From: Alphaproteobacteria bacterium
GTDB lineage: Bacteria > Pseudomonadota > Alphaproteobacteria > Caulobacterales > Caulobacteraceae
Direction: 5' to 3'
Assembly (NCBI GenBank): GCA_018821435.1
Contig: JAHJME010000037.1
Coordinates: 186,001 to 250,000 of the forward strand
Length of the DNA: 64,000 nt
Notes under the pieces: model-generated
Seen by the model: only the letters and a program-made list of their open reading frames with translations
What the model was told of the DNA's origin: nothing
Databases searched by the model: none
Translations under genes and position numbers: made by a program
Part shown: positions 1-9,263 of the stretch, in pieces
How positions within the stretch are numbered: position 1 is the stretch's first letter
Layout of the letters: each line of letters starts with the position of its first letter

Positions 1-1
1 G

Positions 2-640
2 GTCGACGTGTCCAATTCGCCCACGCTGGACGGCGAGACCGCGCTGCGGTTCTTCGACACCGCGGGGTTACGCCTGGCGGCGGCGGCGCGCGCCGCCGGT
101 ATTCGACATCACGTCGCACTGTCGATCGTCGGGACCGACCGCTTGCAGGCCAGCGGCTATTTCCGGGCCAAGAAGCGCCAGGAGGACCTTATCAAGGCCT
201 CGGGTCTGCCGTTCACCATTCTGCGCTCGACGCAGTTCTTCGAGTTCATCGCCGGTGTGGTCCAGGACGGGGCGCGGGCGGAGGTGAGGATATCCCCGGC
301 CTGTGTCCAGCCGATTTCGGGCCTGGATGTCGCCGAAGCCCTGGCCGATCTGGCGACGGGGGCGCCGCTGAACGACACCATCGAAGTCGCTGGGCCGGAA
401 CGCTTCCGGTTGTCCGACCTCGCGGTCGAGGTGCTGACTGCCTACGAAGACAGCCGTCGCGTGGCGCCCGATCCCGCCGCCACCTATTTTGGCGCGACGC
501 TCGAAGAGACGTCGCTGCTCCCGGGCCGGAACGCCCGCATCGCGGCGTTGGGCTTCGACGACTGGCTGCGGTCTTCATTGCAGCCGACCCCCGTCGCCAC
601 CGAGCCTGCGCCGCGCAACGCGAGGGGGCGTAGATGCTGA
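2..640 (+). CDS. NmrA-like atypical SDR, N-terminus outside window
   Basis: The reading frame is open to the left edge, so the N-terminal Rossmann glycine motif is missing; a GTG at position 8 is an internal valine rather than a credible start. The visible part fits the C-terminal two thirds of NmrA/NAD(P)-binding atypical SDRs: an AAARAAGIRHHVALSIVG strand-helix unit, a YFRAKKRQE segment (the usual place of the Tyr-x-x-x-Lys-like pair), then LPFTILRSTQFFEF and a DVAEALADLA segment typical of the substrate domain. Such proteins bind NAD(P)H and act as reductases or redox sensors; substrate unknown. It converges on the TetR gene that follows. The alternative is a plain NAD-dependent epimerase. 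Confidence 0.8.
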   Translation, partial: VDVSNSPTLDGETALRFFDTAGLRLAAAARAAGIRHHVALSIVGTDRLQASGYFRAKKRQEDLIKASGLPFTILRSTQFFEFIAGVVQDGARAEVRISPACVQPISGLDVAEALADLATGAPLNDTIEVAGPERFRLSDLAVEVLTAYEDSRRVAPDPAATYFGATLEETSLLPGRNARIAALGFDDWLRSSLQPTPVATEPAPRNARGRRC

Positions 641-666
641 CGACCATCGCGGCGAGACAGGCCGGC

Positions 667-1290
667 CTAGCGCGGTCGCAGGCCGTCCAGGAACAGCGCG
701 ACGGCGGAGCGCACGATCGCGTCGATCTCCGCCGGGGCGGGCGGCGGTCGCAACCCCAGGACCACCTGCAGGTGCAGGTTGTCGCGCGTCAGGCCGACGA
801 AATGCTCCGCGTGGATCGCGGGGTCGAGCATCGCGATCTCGCCCCGGGCGGCGGCCCGTTCCAGGACCTCGCGCAGCGCGGCGGACGTGCGCCCCGGCCC
901 CTTGTCGTAGAACGCCTCGGCCAGGGCGCGATCACGGTGCGCCTCGGCGACCACCACCCGATAGATGCCCAGAACCGTGGGCGACATGTAGACCTCCAGG
1001 AGCCGGCGGCCGAACGCAGCGAGGGTCTCCCGCAGGTCCCGCCCGGCGGCCTCGTCGATTTCAAGCGTCGCCAGCGCCTGGTCGGCGTTCTGCGAGACGA
1101 TGGCGGTGAACAGCCCGGCCTTGCTGCCGAACTGCGCGTAGATGTTCCGCTTCGACCCGCCGGCGCGCGCGATGATCGCGTCGATGCTCGTGGCCGCGTA
1201 GCCGCGCTCGAAGAAGAGCGCCGCGGCCGTCTCCAGGACGGCGCGGCGTCGGTCCTCGCCGCGCGGCGCCCGGCTCGCCTCGTCTGTCAT
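667..1290 (-). CDS. TetR/AcrR-family regulator of the adjacent efflux operon
   Basis: About 207 residues. The N-terminal helix-turn-helix is clear (ATSIDAIIARAGGSKRNIY followed by FGSK), and the C-terminal half is an all-helical ligand-binding domain of TetR_C type. I chose the ATG at 1290 because GGGAGG lies nine bases upstream; an 18-codon upstream extension has no comparable ribosome site. The gene is divergent from the HlyD-MFS-NodT efflux operon, and palindromic GTTACC/GGTAAC half-sites lie in the shared promoter gap. The family is usually an autoregulated repressor released by the pump's drug substrate; that role is inferred here. Confidence 0.93.
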   Translation of the reverse strand: MTDEASRAPRGEDRRRAVLETAAALFFERGYAATSIDAIIARAGGSKRNIYAQFGSKAGLFTAIVSQNADQALATLEIDEAAGRDLRETLAAFGRRLLEVYMSPTVLGIYRVVVAEAHRDRALAEAFYDKGPGRTSAALREVLERAAARGEIAMLDPAIHAEHFVGLTRDNLHLQVVLGLRPPPAPAEIDAIVRSAVALFLDGLRPR

Positions 1291-1333
1291 TCCGATCCGC
1301 CTCCCATGCGAACGCCCTTGACCGGTACTGGGC

Positions 1334-1368
1334 GTTACCAATAGGCGTCAATGGTAACGATTATTACC
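1334..1368. promoter_or_regulatory. Probable TetR operator in divergent promoter
   Basis: GTTACCA (1334-1340) and TGGTAAC (1352-1358) form a perfect 7-bp inverted repeat with an 11-base spacer. GGTAA (1353-1357) and TTACC (1364-1368) form a second, overlapping one. Three half-sites between a TetR gene and the pump operon it faces, ending just before the efflux ribosome site GGAGG (1369-1373), are what an autoregulated operator looks like. Binding is inferred. Confidence 0.7.
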
Positions 1369-1378
1369 GGAGGTCGTC

Positions 1379-2410
1379 ATGGCCCAGCTCAGCAGGAAGA
1401 AGATCTTCGGCCTCGCCCTCTGCCTGACGGCGCTTGCCCTGGCGGTGGGCGGGTGGGCGTGGCTCGCCGGACAGGCGCCCTCCACCGACAACGCCTATGT
1501 CCGCGGTGACATCACCTCACTCGCGCCGAAGGTCGCCGGCTATGTCGTCGCCGTGGAGGTGGCCGACAACGAGACCGTGCGGGCGGGCGAGGTCCTGTTC
1601 CGCATCGACGACGCGGATTACCGGGCCCGGCTCGCCCAGGCCGAGGCGAACGTCGTGGCCGCTCAGGCGCGCCTGGCCAACATCGAGGCCGAGACCCGGC
1701 TGCAGCACACGGTCGTGCGGCAGGCCGACGCCCAGCGGCGCGCGTCGCTCGCGGACCTGGGCCTTGCGGCCAAGGCCAGCGCGCGCCGCCGGGCGCTGAT
1801 CGAGAGCAGCGCGGTGAGCCAGGCGCAGGTGGACGAGAGCGACGCGGCGAAGGACCGCGCCGACGCGGGCCTCTCCGGCGCCTCGGCCACCCTCCAGGCC
1901 CAGAAGCAGAAGATCGACGTGCTGGCCACCCAGCGGGACGCGGCCGCCGCGGCCATCGCCCAGGCTGAGGCCGCGCGCGATCTGGCGCGGATCGACCTGG
2001 CCAGCACGGTCGTGCGCGCCCCGGTCGCCGGCGTGGTCGGCAACCGCCAGGTCCGCGTGGGCCGGTTCGTGACGCCCGGTGTGTCGCTGGTGGACATCGT
2101 TCCGGTCGGCGACCTGTGGGTGGTCGCCAATTTCAAGGAAACCGCCCTCGCACGAATCCGGCCCGGGCAACGCGCGGTCGTCACCGTCGACGGCTTTCCC
2201 GGGGCGCGGTTCCAGGGCGTGGTCGACAGCTATGCGCCCGGGAGCGGCGCGGCCTTCAGCCTGATCCCGCCGGACAACGCCACCGGCAACTTCGTCCGCG
2301 TCGTCCAGCGCGTGCCCGTGAAGGTGCGGCTGGCCCGCCACCCCCTGGCCGGGCGGCTGGTCCCGGGATTGTCCGCGCGGGTCGAGATCGCGGGAGGGCG
2401 GGGGTCGTGA
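1379..2410 (+). CDS. HlyD/EmrA-type membrane fusion protein of efflux pump
   Basis: 343 residues, the usual EmrA length. One N-terminal membrane anchor (about residues 10-30) is followed by a biotinyl-lipoyl-like segment (VAGYVVAVEVADNETVRAGE), a long alanine-rich coiled hairpin (about 80-205) and the second lipoyl half (STVVRAPVAGVVGNRQVRVG) leading to a beta-barrel domain. It spans the periplasm between the inner-membrane MFS pump and an outer-membrane channel, both encoded directly downstream. The ATG has GGAGG five bases ahead. Its last bases overlap the MFS start by four nucleotides, so translation is probably coupled. Expected to be repressed by the divergent TetR. Substrate unknown; EmrAB relatives export hydrophobic drugs. 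Confidence 0.95.
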   Translation: MAQLSRKKIFGLALCLTALALAVGGWAWLAGQAPSTDNAYVRGDITSLAPKVAGYVVAVEVADNETVRAGEVLFRIDDADYRARLAQAEANVVAAQARLANIEAETRLQHTVVRQADAQRRASLADLGLAAKASARRRALIESSAVSQAQVDESDAAKDRADAGLSGASATLQAQKQKIDVLATQRDAAAAAIAQAEAARDLARIDLASTVVRAPVAGVVGNRQVRVGRFVTPGVSLVDIVPVGDLWVVANFKETALARIRPGQRAVVTVDGFPGARFQGVVDSYAPGSGAAFSLIPPDNATGNFVRVVQRVPVKVRLARHPLAGRLVPGLSARVEIAGGRGS

Positions 2411-4011
2411 CGCCCGCGGCCGATCCTGCCGCGCCGCCTGAGGAAAACCGGACGGGCGGCTGGCTGCTGCTGACGGGCATCGTCATAGCCACCCTGACCG
2501 AAGCGGTGGCGGGGACGGCCCTGGCGCTGGGCCGGTTCGACATCCTGGGTGACACCCTCGCCACCCCGGACGAATTCGCCTGGCTCGACATCAGCTACGT
2601 CGGGCTGAAGCTGATTGGCTTCATCGCCACGCCCTGGCTCCTCACGCGATTTCCGGCGCGCGACGTGCTGCTGGCCTCGACGTTGCTCATGGGCGTCGCC
2701 TGCGCGCTGGCGGCCTTCATCTGGCGGCTGGACGTCCTGATCCCGCTGCGGGCCGTTCAGGGCCTGGCGGGCGCCTCGGTCCTGGTCAGCGGGCAGGCCT
2801 TGCTGTTCCTGGCGTACCCCCGCGCGCGGCAGCCGGTCCTGCAGGCGCTCTTCGCCACCGGCGCCGTGGTCGCGCCCGCCACGCTCGCGCCCGCCCTTCA
2901 GGGCTGGCTGGTCGATAGCCAGTCCTGGACCTGGATCTTCCTGTCCGTGGCGCCTGTGGCGCTGGCCGCGGCCGGCGTGATCCTGGCGGCCGACGACGTG
3001 ACCCTTCCGGTCGCCGAGCCGGCGCCCTTCGACGGGGTGGGCCTGGCCCTGGTCGGCGTGGGGATGCTGAGCCTCACCTATGTCCTCGCGCAGGGCGAAC
3101 GGTGGGACTGGTTCGAAGCGCCGCGGATCGTCTTCCTCTCGAGCCTGGCGCTCGCGGCCTTGGCCCTTCTGGTGCTGCGGCGCGGCCGCCGGCCCGGACC
3201 GGGTCTCTTCGATGGGACCGTCTTCCGGTCCAGCGACTTCACCTTCGCCTGCCTGGTGAGCTTCGTGGCCGGCGCGGCCCTGCTGGGCAGCGCCTACCTG
3301 ATCCCGACCTTCGCGGTGTCCGCCCTGGCCTTCACGCCCACCGACGCGGGTCTTCTGCTCCTGCCGAGCGGCGGGCTGTTCGTCGTCTCGCTCCTGCTGA
3401 GCGCCGGGCTCTTCCAGGCAAGGCGGGTCCCGCCCATCGCCACCGTGCCCGCCGGCGTCCTGCTGTTCATCGCGGCCATGGTCCTGCTGGCCGGCGCGAA
3501 CGCGGACAGCGGGGCGGGCACGCTCGCCGCGCCCGTCCTGATCCGCGGGTTCGCCCTGGGCTTCCTGTTCCTGTCCATCACCCTGATCGCGTTCAGCGGC
3601 CTGCCGGACCGCAATCGCGCCTATGGGATCGGCCTCTTCGACGCCGGGCGCCAGATCGGCGGCCTGATCGGGATCGCCGGGCTCCAGACCCTGCTGAATC
3701 ACCAGGTCGTCGCCAACCAGACCGTCCTCGGCGCGAACATCACGGCGGGCGGGCCTGCGGTTGGCGAGCGGATCGCCTCCGGCGCCGCGGCCCTCGCCGC
3801 GCGGGGCCTGGACCCCGCCGTGGCGACCAAGACCGCCCTGGCCGGGCTTGCCCGGTCGATCTCAGGCCAGGCCACGGCGATCGCGTTCGACACCGCCTTC
3901 CTGGCCATCGCGCTGATGTTCGTCGTCGCCGCGCCCCTGCTGATCGCCAGCAAGATCGGCCTCGCCCGTTTCGCCCGGCGCCGGGCCGCCGCCCTTCCGG
4001 AGGAAGCCTGA
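2407..4011 (+). CDS. DHA2-type (EmrB-like) MFS drug transporter
   Basis: The start is the GTG at 2407 in the GTGA overlap with the fusion-protein stop; the frame stays open further upstream but only inside the previous gene. 534 residues, matching 14-helix DHA2 transporters. The first helix is WLLLTGIVIATLTEAV, and hydrophobic segments continue throughout; a basic loop (LTRFPARDVLLAS) sits where motif A lies. It should use the proton gradient to export a drug or toxic metabolite through the partner fusion protein and the NodT channel. The next gene starts on the last base of this one (TGATG), so all three are one operon. Confidence 0.94.
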   Translation: MTPAADPAAPPEENRTGGWLLLTGIVIATLTEAVAGTALALGRFDILGDTLATPDEFAWLDISYVGLKLIGFIATPWLLTRFPARDVLLASTLLMGVACALAAFIWRLDVLIPLRAVQGLAGASVLVSGQALLFLAYPRARQPVLQALFATGAVVAPATLAPALQGWLVDSQSWTWIFLSVAPVALAAAGVILAADDVTLPVAEPAPFDGVGLALVGVGMLSLTYVLAQGERWDWFEAPRIVFLSSLALAALALLVLRRGRRPGPGLFDGTVFRSSDFTFACLVSFVAGAALLGSAYLIPTFAVSALAFTPTDAGLLLLPSGGLFVVSLLLSAGLFQARRVPPIATVPAGVLLFIAAMVLLAGANADSGAGTLAAPVLIRGFALGFLFLSITLIAFSGLPDRNRAYGIGLFDAGRQIGGLIGIAGLQTLLNHQVVANQTVLGANITAGGPAVGERIASGAAALAARGLDPAVATKTALAGLARSISGQATAIAFDTAFLAIALMFVVAAPLLIASKIGLARFARRRAAALPEEA

Positions 4012-5456
4012 TGCCGCCGACCGTTCTGCGCCGGGTTGTCCCGGCGCTCCTCGCCCTGTCCGCGTTGGGAGGCTGCGCCGTGGGCCCGGACTACAGGACC
4101 CCGCCTGTCGGGCCAGGGGAGGCCCAGGCCTGGCTGACGCCGGTGGACACCGGTGAGGTGGACGAGGCCTGGTGGCGCGCGCTCGACGATCCGCTCCTGG
4201 CGGAGCTGGTGACGGCGGCGGTCAGCGGCAACAAGGATCTCGATGAGGCGAGCGCGCGCCTGCGGGAGGTCCGCGCCAACCGCGACGCGGTGCGCGGCCG
4301 GGGCGGGCCGCAGGTCGGCGTCACCGGCGGGGCGACGCAGAACCGCCTGAGCGCCAATGGCCAGCTCCCCGTCGACAGCATCCCGGGCTTCGATCCGCAG
4401 TTCCCCATCTACGACGCCGGCTTCGACGCCTCCTGGGAGCTCGACCTCTGGGGCGCCACACGGCGCGCCGTCGAGGCGGCCGACGCCCGCGTCGGGGTGG
4501 TCGCCGAGGCGAGGCGCGGCGTGATCCTGCAGATCATCGCCGAAACGGTCCGCGCCTATATCGATCTACGCACCGCCCAATCCCTGCGGGCCAGCACACT
4601 GGCCGACGCCCGGGCCCAGGAGGCTGTCGCCGGCCTGGTCGCCGAGCGGCTCCGCGTCGGCGCCGCGTCCAGGCTCGACCTGGTGCGCGCCCAGACCCAG
4701 GCCCGCGCCACGGCCGCCGCCATTCCCGGGTTCGACTCCGATGCGGACGCCGCTGCCTTTCGCCTGGCGCTGCTGGTGGGACAACCGCCGGAAGCCCTGT
4801 ACGCGCGCCTGCGCACGCCGCAGAACCTGCCGTCGACGCCCGTCCATGTCGGCGTGGGCCTGAGGTCGGATCTGCTGCTGAGGCGCCCCGATATCCGCCA
4901 GGCGGAGCGGGACCTGGCAGCCTTGACCGCCGACATCGGCGTCGCCAAGGCAGATCTGTTTCCCCGCATCACTCTGCTCGGAAGCCTCAGCCAGCAGGCC
5001 CGCGCGTCGGGCGATCTGTTCTCCAACGACAGCCTGCGCTTCCAGGTCGGCCCCGCGTTGCGTTGGCCGATCTTCTCCGCGGGGCGGATCCGCGCCCAGG
5101 TCCGGGCGGCCGACGCGCGAACCGATGCCGCCGGCGCCCGGTACGAGCGGGCTGTTCTCGCCGCGCTGGCGGACAGCGAGACGGCGATCAACCGCTTCGC
5201 CGCGGCCGGCCGGACGCGCGCCGAGCGCGATGCGGCGCGGGACGATGCGGCGGAAGCGGTGACCCTTGCCAGGCGGCGCTATCAGGCGGGGGAGGACGAC
5301 CTCACGGTGGTTCTGCAGGCGCAGTCGGCCTTCAGCGTCGCCGAGCGGCAGAGCGTCCAGGCGCGCGCGTCCGAGCTTCAGTTCCTGGCGGCCCTCTACA
5401 AGGCGCTCGGCGGCGGCTGGGCCGCCGTCGACGGTGGCGCGCCGTCGGGCGCTTGA
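4011..5456 (+). CDS. NodT-family outer-membrane efflux lipoprotein
   Basis: 481 residues. The N-terminus MPPTVLRRVVPALLALSALG ends in a lipobox, LGGC, with Cys22 as the lipidated residue, followed by AVGPDY, a hallmark of NodT/OprM-type channels. Two OEP repeats are visible, each an alpha-barrel arm (about residues 60-245 and 265-470), including LRSDLLLRRPDIRQAERDL and the C-terminal ARRRYQAGEDDLTVVL. It should form the trimeric exit duct of the pump. The ATG overlaps the MFS stop by one base (TGATG). Confidence 0.95.
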   Translation: MPPTVLRRVVPALLALSALGGCAVGPDYRTPPVGPGEAQAWLTPVDTGEVDEAWWRALDDPLLAELVTAAVSGNKDLDEASARLREVRANRDAVRGRGGPQVGVTGGATQNRLSANGQLPVDSIPGFDPQFPIYDAGFDASWELDLWGATRRAVEAADARVGVVAEARRGVILQIIAETVRAYIDLRTAQSLRASTLADARAQEAVAGLVAERLRVGAASRLDLVRAQTQARATAAAIPGFDSDADAAAFRLALLVGQPPEALYARLRTPQNLPSTPVHVGVGLRSDLLLRRPDIRQAERDLAALTADIGVAKADLFPRITLLGSLSQQARASGDLFSNDSLRFQVGPALRWPIFSAGRIRAQVRAADARTDAAGARYERAVLAALADSETAINRFAAAGRTRAERDAARDDAAEAVTLARRRYQAGEDDLTVVLQAQSAFSVAERQSVQARASELQFLAALYKALGGGWAAVDGGAPSGA

Positions 5457-5476
5457 GCCGATTGAGGGGAGAGGCG

Positions 5477-6049
5477 CTACGCGGCAGCGGCGGTCCGCTC
5501 CGCCAAGTCGCCGCTCGGCTGGGCGCCCAGGCAGCCCTTGACGAAGTCAGCGATGTCGACGCGCTCGGTGCGCGCCTCGGCGAGGAGTCGCCGGAACAGG
5601 CCGTTGGGCGACCAGACGCAGTAGGATCGGCCCAGGACGAAGGTCGCCAGACTGGCGCAGTTCGACCAGCCGCGGATCTGACTGCCCCGGCCGGGCACGT
5701 CTTCCTCGACGAGGAGCGCGTCGCCCATGGCGGCCCAGCGCAGGTACCGGACCGCCTGGTCGGTGTTGATGGTCCGCACGAGAAGCCGCGTCCACCAGGG
5801 CTCGAACAGGGTCCAGGTGCCGTCCGGATTGGGTTTGAGCATCAGGACGTGCTTGTGGGTCGGGTGCACGAAGCGGTGCCAGAACTGGCTCCGCAGCCCG
5901 GGCACGAAGCAGACCAGCCAGCGCGCCGGTTCAAAGGTCACCGGCGCGCCGTACTCATCGACCTCCAACGTCTGGATGTCCTTGAGGTCGAAGGGGCGGG
6001 CCTCGGCGAGCCGCCAGCCGGGGGTCTGTTCTTTCGCAACGACACTCAC
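5477..6049 (-). CDS. Uncharacterised protein, possibly permuted NlpC/P60-like fold
   Basis: About 190 residues. I prefer the GTG at 6049, which has AAGGTG upstream, over the GTG at 6073, which has no ribosome site. There is no signal peptide or membrane helix. A histidine-rich strand (HRFVHPTHKHVLML) precedes a WSNCASLATFVLG segment, then YCVWSPNGLFRRLL. A His block ahead of an N-C-x-x-[LV]A helix and an xPNGLxRxL tail resembles small circularly permuted papain-like proteins found in phage and bacterial genomes, so Cys and His may be catalytic. That is inference from pattern only. It converges on the efflux operon across a 20-base gap. Confidence 0.7.
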   Translation of the reverse strand: MSVVAKEQTPGWRLAEARPFDLKDIQTLEVDEYGAPVTFEPARWLVCFVPGLRSQFWHRFVHPTHKHVLMLKPNPDGTWTLFEPWWTRLLVRTINTDQAVRYLRWAAMGDALLVEEDVPGRGSQIRGWSNCASLATFVLGRSYCVWSPNGLFRRLLAEARTERVDIADFVKGCLGAQPSGDLAERTAAAA

Positions 6050-6073
6050 TTCGACGCACCTTGGTTGAAACAC

Positions 6074-6487
6074 GGCGGCAGGTTAGGCGCGTCGGGCGGG
6101 CGGACCATTCGTCCGCAGGGTCGATGATCCGGAAGGAACGGACAGCCCGGCTAGGGTCGGCGGCGCCGCGCCATGGCCCTGCAGCTCAATCGACCCAGCC
6201 GTCCGCATAGGTTTGTGGGCGCTGCCGGGTCAGGGCGGTCGGCTGCGCCCGGCCCGGCGTGCGGCGCGTCAGCACTGCCGCCCGTTCCCCGGTCATTGGA
6301 GAGGGCAGGGGCCGACAGCGCAAAATTTGCCCGCGCCGGCGCGGTCGGGCCGCCGCGCGGCGGCATGAATTGCCGGCCAGCTCTGACGACGCCCGGGATT
6401 CCTCAATCGTCGCTGAACCTTAGCCTTGGCGCGGGTCTTGCCTTTGGAAACGGGCCTCACGCGTGCTGGTGAGTGACGGAGTAAAGC
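6074..6487. other. 414-base gap without a recognised gene
   Basis: GC-rich, with several overlapping short frames but none with a ribosome site or family-like protein. It must hold promoters for the gene to the left (minus) and the small gene at 6488 (plus). I saw no clear sigma-70 boxes, no tRNA and no repeat. Confidence 0.5.
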
Positions 6488-6820
6488 ATGGAAAGCCTGA
6501 GCTCTCGCGCCATCGGGACCGCGAACCTGATGATGACCAATCGGAAGCTGGATCTGACGCAGCTCGACCCACGACTGCTGAAGGACCGGACTGATCTTGC
6601 GCCGACCCCCGCGGCCGATCCGACGGACGCCGAGCCGCCCCTGGCGCAGGCGCTTCGTACCCAATTTCTGGACGGTCTGGGACTCTCCGAGGACGACGTG
6701 GACCGCATGCGGGAAGAGGCGCGCTTCGACCTCGAGCAGGAGATCTCGCGGCACGTACATCGCGAGGCTCTGGCTCATCCCACCGCGCCGACCGGTTCGC
6801 TCGTCGACCTTCAGGCCTGA
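6488..6820 (+). CDS. Small acidic uncharacterised protein
   Basis: 110 residues. The ATG follows GGAG with six bases between, the best support that it is real. No signal peptide or membrane helix. The N-terminal half holds short acidic, proline-rich stretches; the C-terminal half looks helical (LRTQFLDGLGLSEDDVDRMR, then EQEISRHVHREAL). No family recognised. Longer minus-strand frames cover the same bases but lack ribosome sites and have low-complexity translations. Lone gene on the plus strand, no operon partner. Confidence 0.6.
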   Translation: MESLSSRAIGTANLMMTNRKLDLTQLDPRLLKDRTDLAPTPAADPTDAEPPLAQALRTQFLDGLGLSEDDVDRMREEARFDLEQEISRHVHREALAHPTAPTGSLVDLQA

Positions 6821-7029
6821 GTCTCGCCGGCGTCGCGTTATCCCCGGATGGCGATGGCGCGGTCGTTGGTCTGCGGTTCGATCCGGATAAACACAGCCAC
6901 TTTCCGCAGTTGGCCCGATGACGACGTTCGGGAGCTCGGTTCGCCCGGACCGTGTCTAGCGTCGTGGCCAACAGGAGCTAGTGCGGAGCCGACTCCTTAC
7001 CCCTCGGAATCGAGGAGCCCAGTATGCGA

Positions 7030-8595
7030 TCACGCCGCCGCTTCGGCCGCAAGCTGGGCGCGCAGATCCGCCTTAGCGATCTTATTCAGGGTGGAGCGCG
7101 GGAGGCTGTCCACGAGGCGGATCAGATGCGGACGCTTGAAAGCGGCCAACGCTTCGACGCACGCCGCCGCGACGCGGTCTTCGAGGCCGGGGTCCGCGTC
7201 GGCGTGGGGGATCACGAATGCGGCCGGCGCCTCGTCGAGCATGGAGTGACGCATGCCGACCACCGCCACTTCGGCGACGCCCGGGACGGCCCCGATCACC
7301 CGCTCGATCTCCGAGGCGGCGACGTTCTCCCCGCCGACCTTCAGCATGTCTTTGGAGCGGTCGGAAAAATACAGACATCCATCGTGGCCCAGGCGCACAC
7401 GGTCCCCGGTGATGAAGAGGCCGTCGTCCCGAAACGCGGCTCTCGTCGCGTCGGGGTCGCCCACGTATTCCAGAAAGAGCGACACACCGGGCATGCCCCG
7501 CACATACAGATCACCGATTTCGCCCGGCGCCACGGGCCGGCCATCCGCGTCGAGCACGAAAATCTCGTAGCCCGGCGCCGGTCGCCCCATGGACAGGGGA
7601 GCGTCCTTCCGATGGGGTGAGCCAACGATGCCGTGGGCGATCGTCTCGGTCATCCCCCACCATCCGATGGTCTTGACGCCGAACATCTGGTCCCACGGCG
7701 GCTCGCAGATGGCATTGCCCCAGAACCGATAGCTGTGGGCCTCTGGGCGAGGTTGTTCGGCCAGAGCCTTCACACAGAAGGGCACGACGGACGTCCAGGT
7801 GGCGCCGTGCTTCAGCGACACCGGCCAGAATCGCGAGGCCGAGAACCGTGGCGCCAGAACGATGGTGGCGCCGGCCCAGAGGGCAGCCAGCACCGAATAG
7901 GCCTGAGCGTTGGTGTGGAACAGGGGCAGGTGGACGAGGTGAACGTCGGTGGGGCGAAGGTCCTCATTCGTCGCACACTGGCGCGCGCCCCAGAGGGCGT
8001 TTGCGTGGGTCCAGAGGACCGCCTTCGGCCGGGCTGTCGTTCCGGAGGTGTACTGGATCCCGAAATGTGCCCAGGGATCTTGCGGACGGTCGGGAGCTTG
8101 CTCGCCGGCAAGGGCCGCAAACGGCTCGAAGACGGCGGTGACCGGTGCGGCCGGCGCGCCGTTGTCCGTCTCGGTCATCACGCGCCACCCCAGGGCCGGG
8201 GCGGCGAGCGCCACAAGGTCGGCGAATTTCGGCTGGGTGATCGCGCCGACCGCGCCGCTGTGTTCGGCGAAGTATCGGAGCTCGTCGGCGGTCGACTTGG
8301 CGTTGGTTGTGACGCCTACCGCGCCGGCATAGGCGCAGCCCAGCCAGGCGACGATCGACTCCGGGCAGTTGTCGAGGTGGATCAGCACCCGCTGCCCCGG
8401 CTGCACGCCGCGCGCATGGAGGCCGCCGGCGACGCGTCGGACCGCCTCATGGAACTCAGCGTAGGTCCAGCGCTCAGGCTGCCCCTCGAACGGTTCCCAA
8501 ATCAGGCACGGATGATCGCCTCGAACCGCGGCCTGCTCGTCTATCAGCGAACGGATGTCCATGCCCTCGAAGGGCGTCAACGGGCGTGGGATCAA
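7030..8595 (-). CDS. Acyl-CoA ligase, AMP-forming (ANL superfamily)
   Basis: 521 residues with the full ANL motif set: ATP-binding YTSGTTARPKAVLWTH (from about residue 182), GMTET (about 314), ITGD (about 395), hinge DRSKDMLKVGGENV (about 412) and the C-terminal lysine in LNKIAKADL (about 505). It should activate a carboxylic acid to an adenylate and then the CoA thioester; similarity is to CaiC-like and medium-chain/aromatic acid ligases, exact acid unknown. Last gene of the aromatic-degradation operon. The first codon is TTG, inside a TTGA overlap with the TetR stop; a second possible start is the ATG at 8562. Confidence 0.94.
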   Translation of the reverse strand: MIPRPLTPFEGMDIRSLIDEQAAVRGDHPCLIWEPFEGQPERWTYAEFHEAVRRVAGGLHARGVQPGQRVLIHLDNCPESIVAWLGCAYAGAVGVTTNAKSTADELRYFAEHSGAVGAITQPKFADLVALAAPALGWRVMTETDNGAPAAPVTAVFEPFAALAGEQAPDRPQDPWAHFGIQYTSGTTARPKAVLWTHANALWGARQCATNEDLRPTDVHLVHLPLFHTNAQAYSVLAALWAGATIVLAPRFSASRFWPVSLKHGATWTSVVPFCVKALAEQPRPEAHSYRFWGNAICEPPWDQMFGVKTIGWWGMTETIAHGIVGSPHRKDAPLSMGRPAPGYEIFVLDADGRPVAPGEIGDLYVRGMPGVSLFLEYVGDPDATRAAFRDDGLFITGDRVRLGHDGCLYFSDRSKDMLKVGGENVAASEIERVIGAVPGVAEVAVVGMRHSMLDEAPAAFVIPHADADPGLEDRVAAACVEALAAFKRPHLIRLVDSLPRSTLNKIAKADLRAQLAAEAAA

Positions 8596-9260
8596 TGGCT
8601 GGCGTCCATGTGAGCAGCCTGGATGGAGAAGGCGCCCCTGCGGACGATCTCGTCGCTGGCTTGGGCCGCGATCAGGTCGGCCTCAGCGTTGGCCAGGCCG
8701 AGGCCCCGGAGGATCAAGGCGCAGATCTGCTGCGACAGTGAGACCGCGTAGGCAAGAGTCGGCTCCTGCACCACGCGCACCAGGGCCAACTGGGTTACGC
8801 CCAGCACGTACAGGACGCCCGCCTCGACGGTGGCGACCGCGAACCGCCCGCCGGCCAGGCCGGCCTCAATGTCCTCGACCAGGCCGCGGTTCAGTGGGGC
8901 GGCGAGCGAGGTGTGTCCGCTATGAATCCGGACCAGCACACCGGCCGACTCGGCGCCGTCCAGGGCGAAGCGCAGGTAGGTGCAGACCGCGCGCGCCATG
9001 CGGCGGGCCGGATCCTCGACGCCGGCGTTCGCCCGTGTAACGGCCGTTTCGACCTGGCCACGGATCTCGGACGAGATCGCACGAACGAGGGCCTCGCGGT
9101 CGCTGAAGTGATTGTAGAAACTGCCTTTTCCGACGGAAGCGGCGTGGACGATGTCGTCGACAGTCACGGCGTCCACCGGCCGTTCGCTGTATAGCCGGCG
9201 GCCCGCCCCGATCAAGGCCGCGCGGGTCCGCTCCGCCCGTGGATTGCCTCGTTCCGCCAT
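8592..9260 (-). CDS. TetR-family regulator inside the aromatic catabolic operon
   Basis: 222 residues. HTH: VTVDDIVHAASVGKGSFYNHF, then SDREALVRAI; the rest is a helical effector domain. It lies between the GST and ligase genes on the same strand, three bases after the GST and overlapping the ligase by four, so it is co-transcribed with the genes it presumably controls, giving negative feedback until an aromatic or CoA-ester inducer appears. The ligand is unknown. There is no obvious long palindrome near the operon's head to assign as its operator. Confidence 0.92.
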   Translation of the reverse strand: MAERGNPRAERTRAALIGAGRRLYSERPVDAVTVDDIVHAASVGKGSFYNHFSDREALVRAISSEIRGQVETAVTRANAGVEDPARRMARAVCTYLRFALDGAESAGVLVRIHSGHTSLAAPLNRGLVEDIEAGLAGGRFAVATVEAGVLYVLGVTQLALVRVVQEPTLAYAVSLSQQICALILRGLGLANAEADLIAAQASDEIVRRGAFSIQAAHMDASH

Positions 9261-9263
9261 GCC

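Noticed and set aside
2230..3702. Long 490-codon minus-strand frame under the MFS gene
   Set aside because: Low-complexity Gln/Arg/Gly/Glu product antisense to a clear transporter; typical GC-rich shadow frame.
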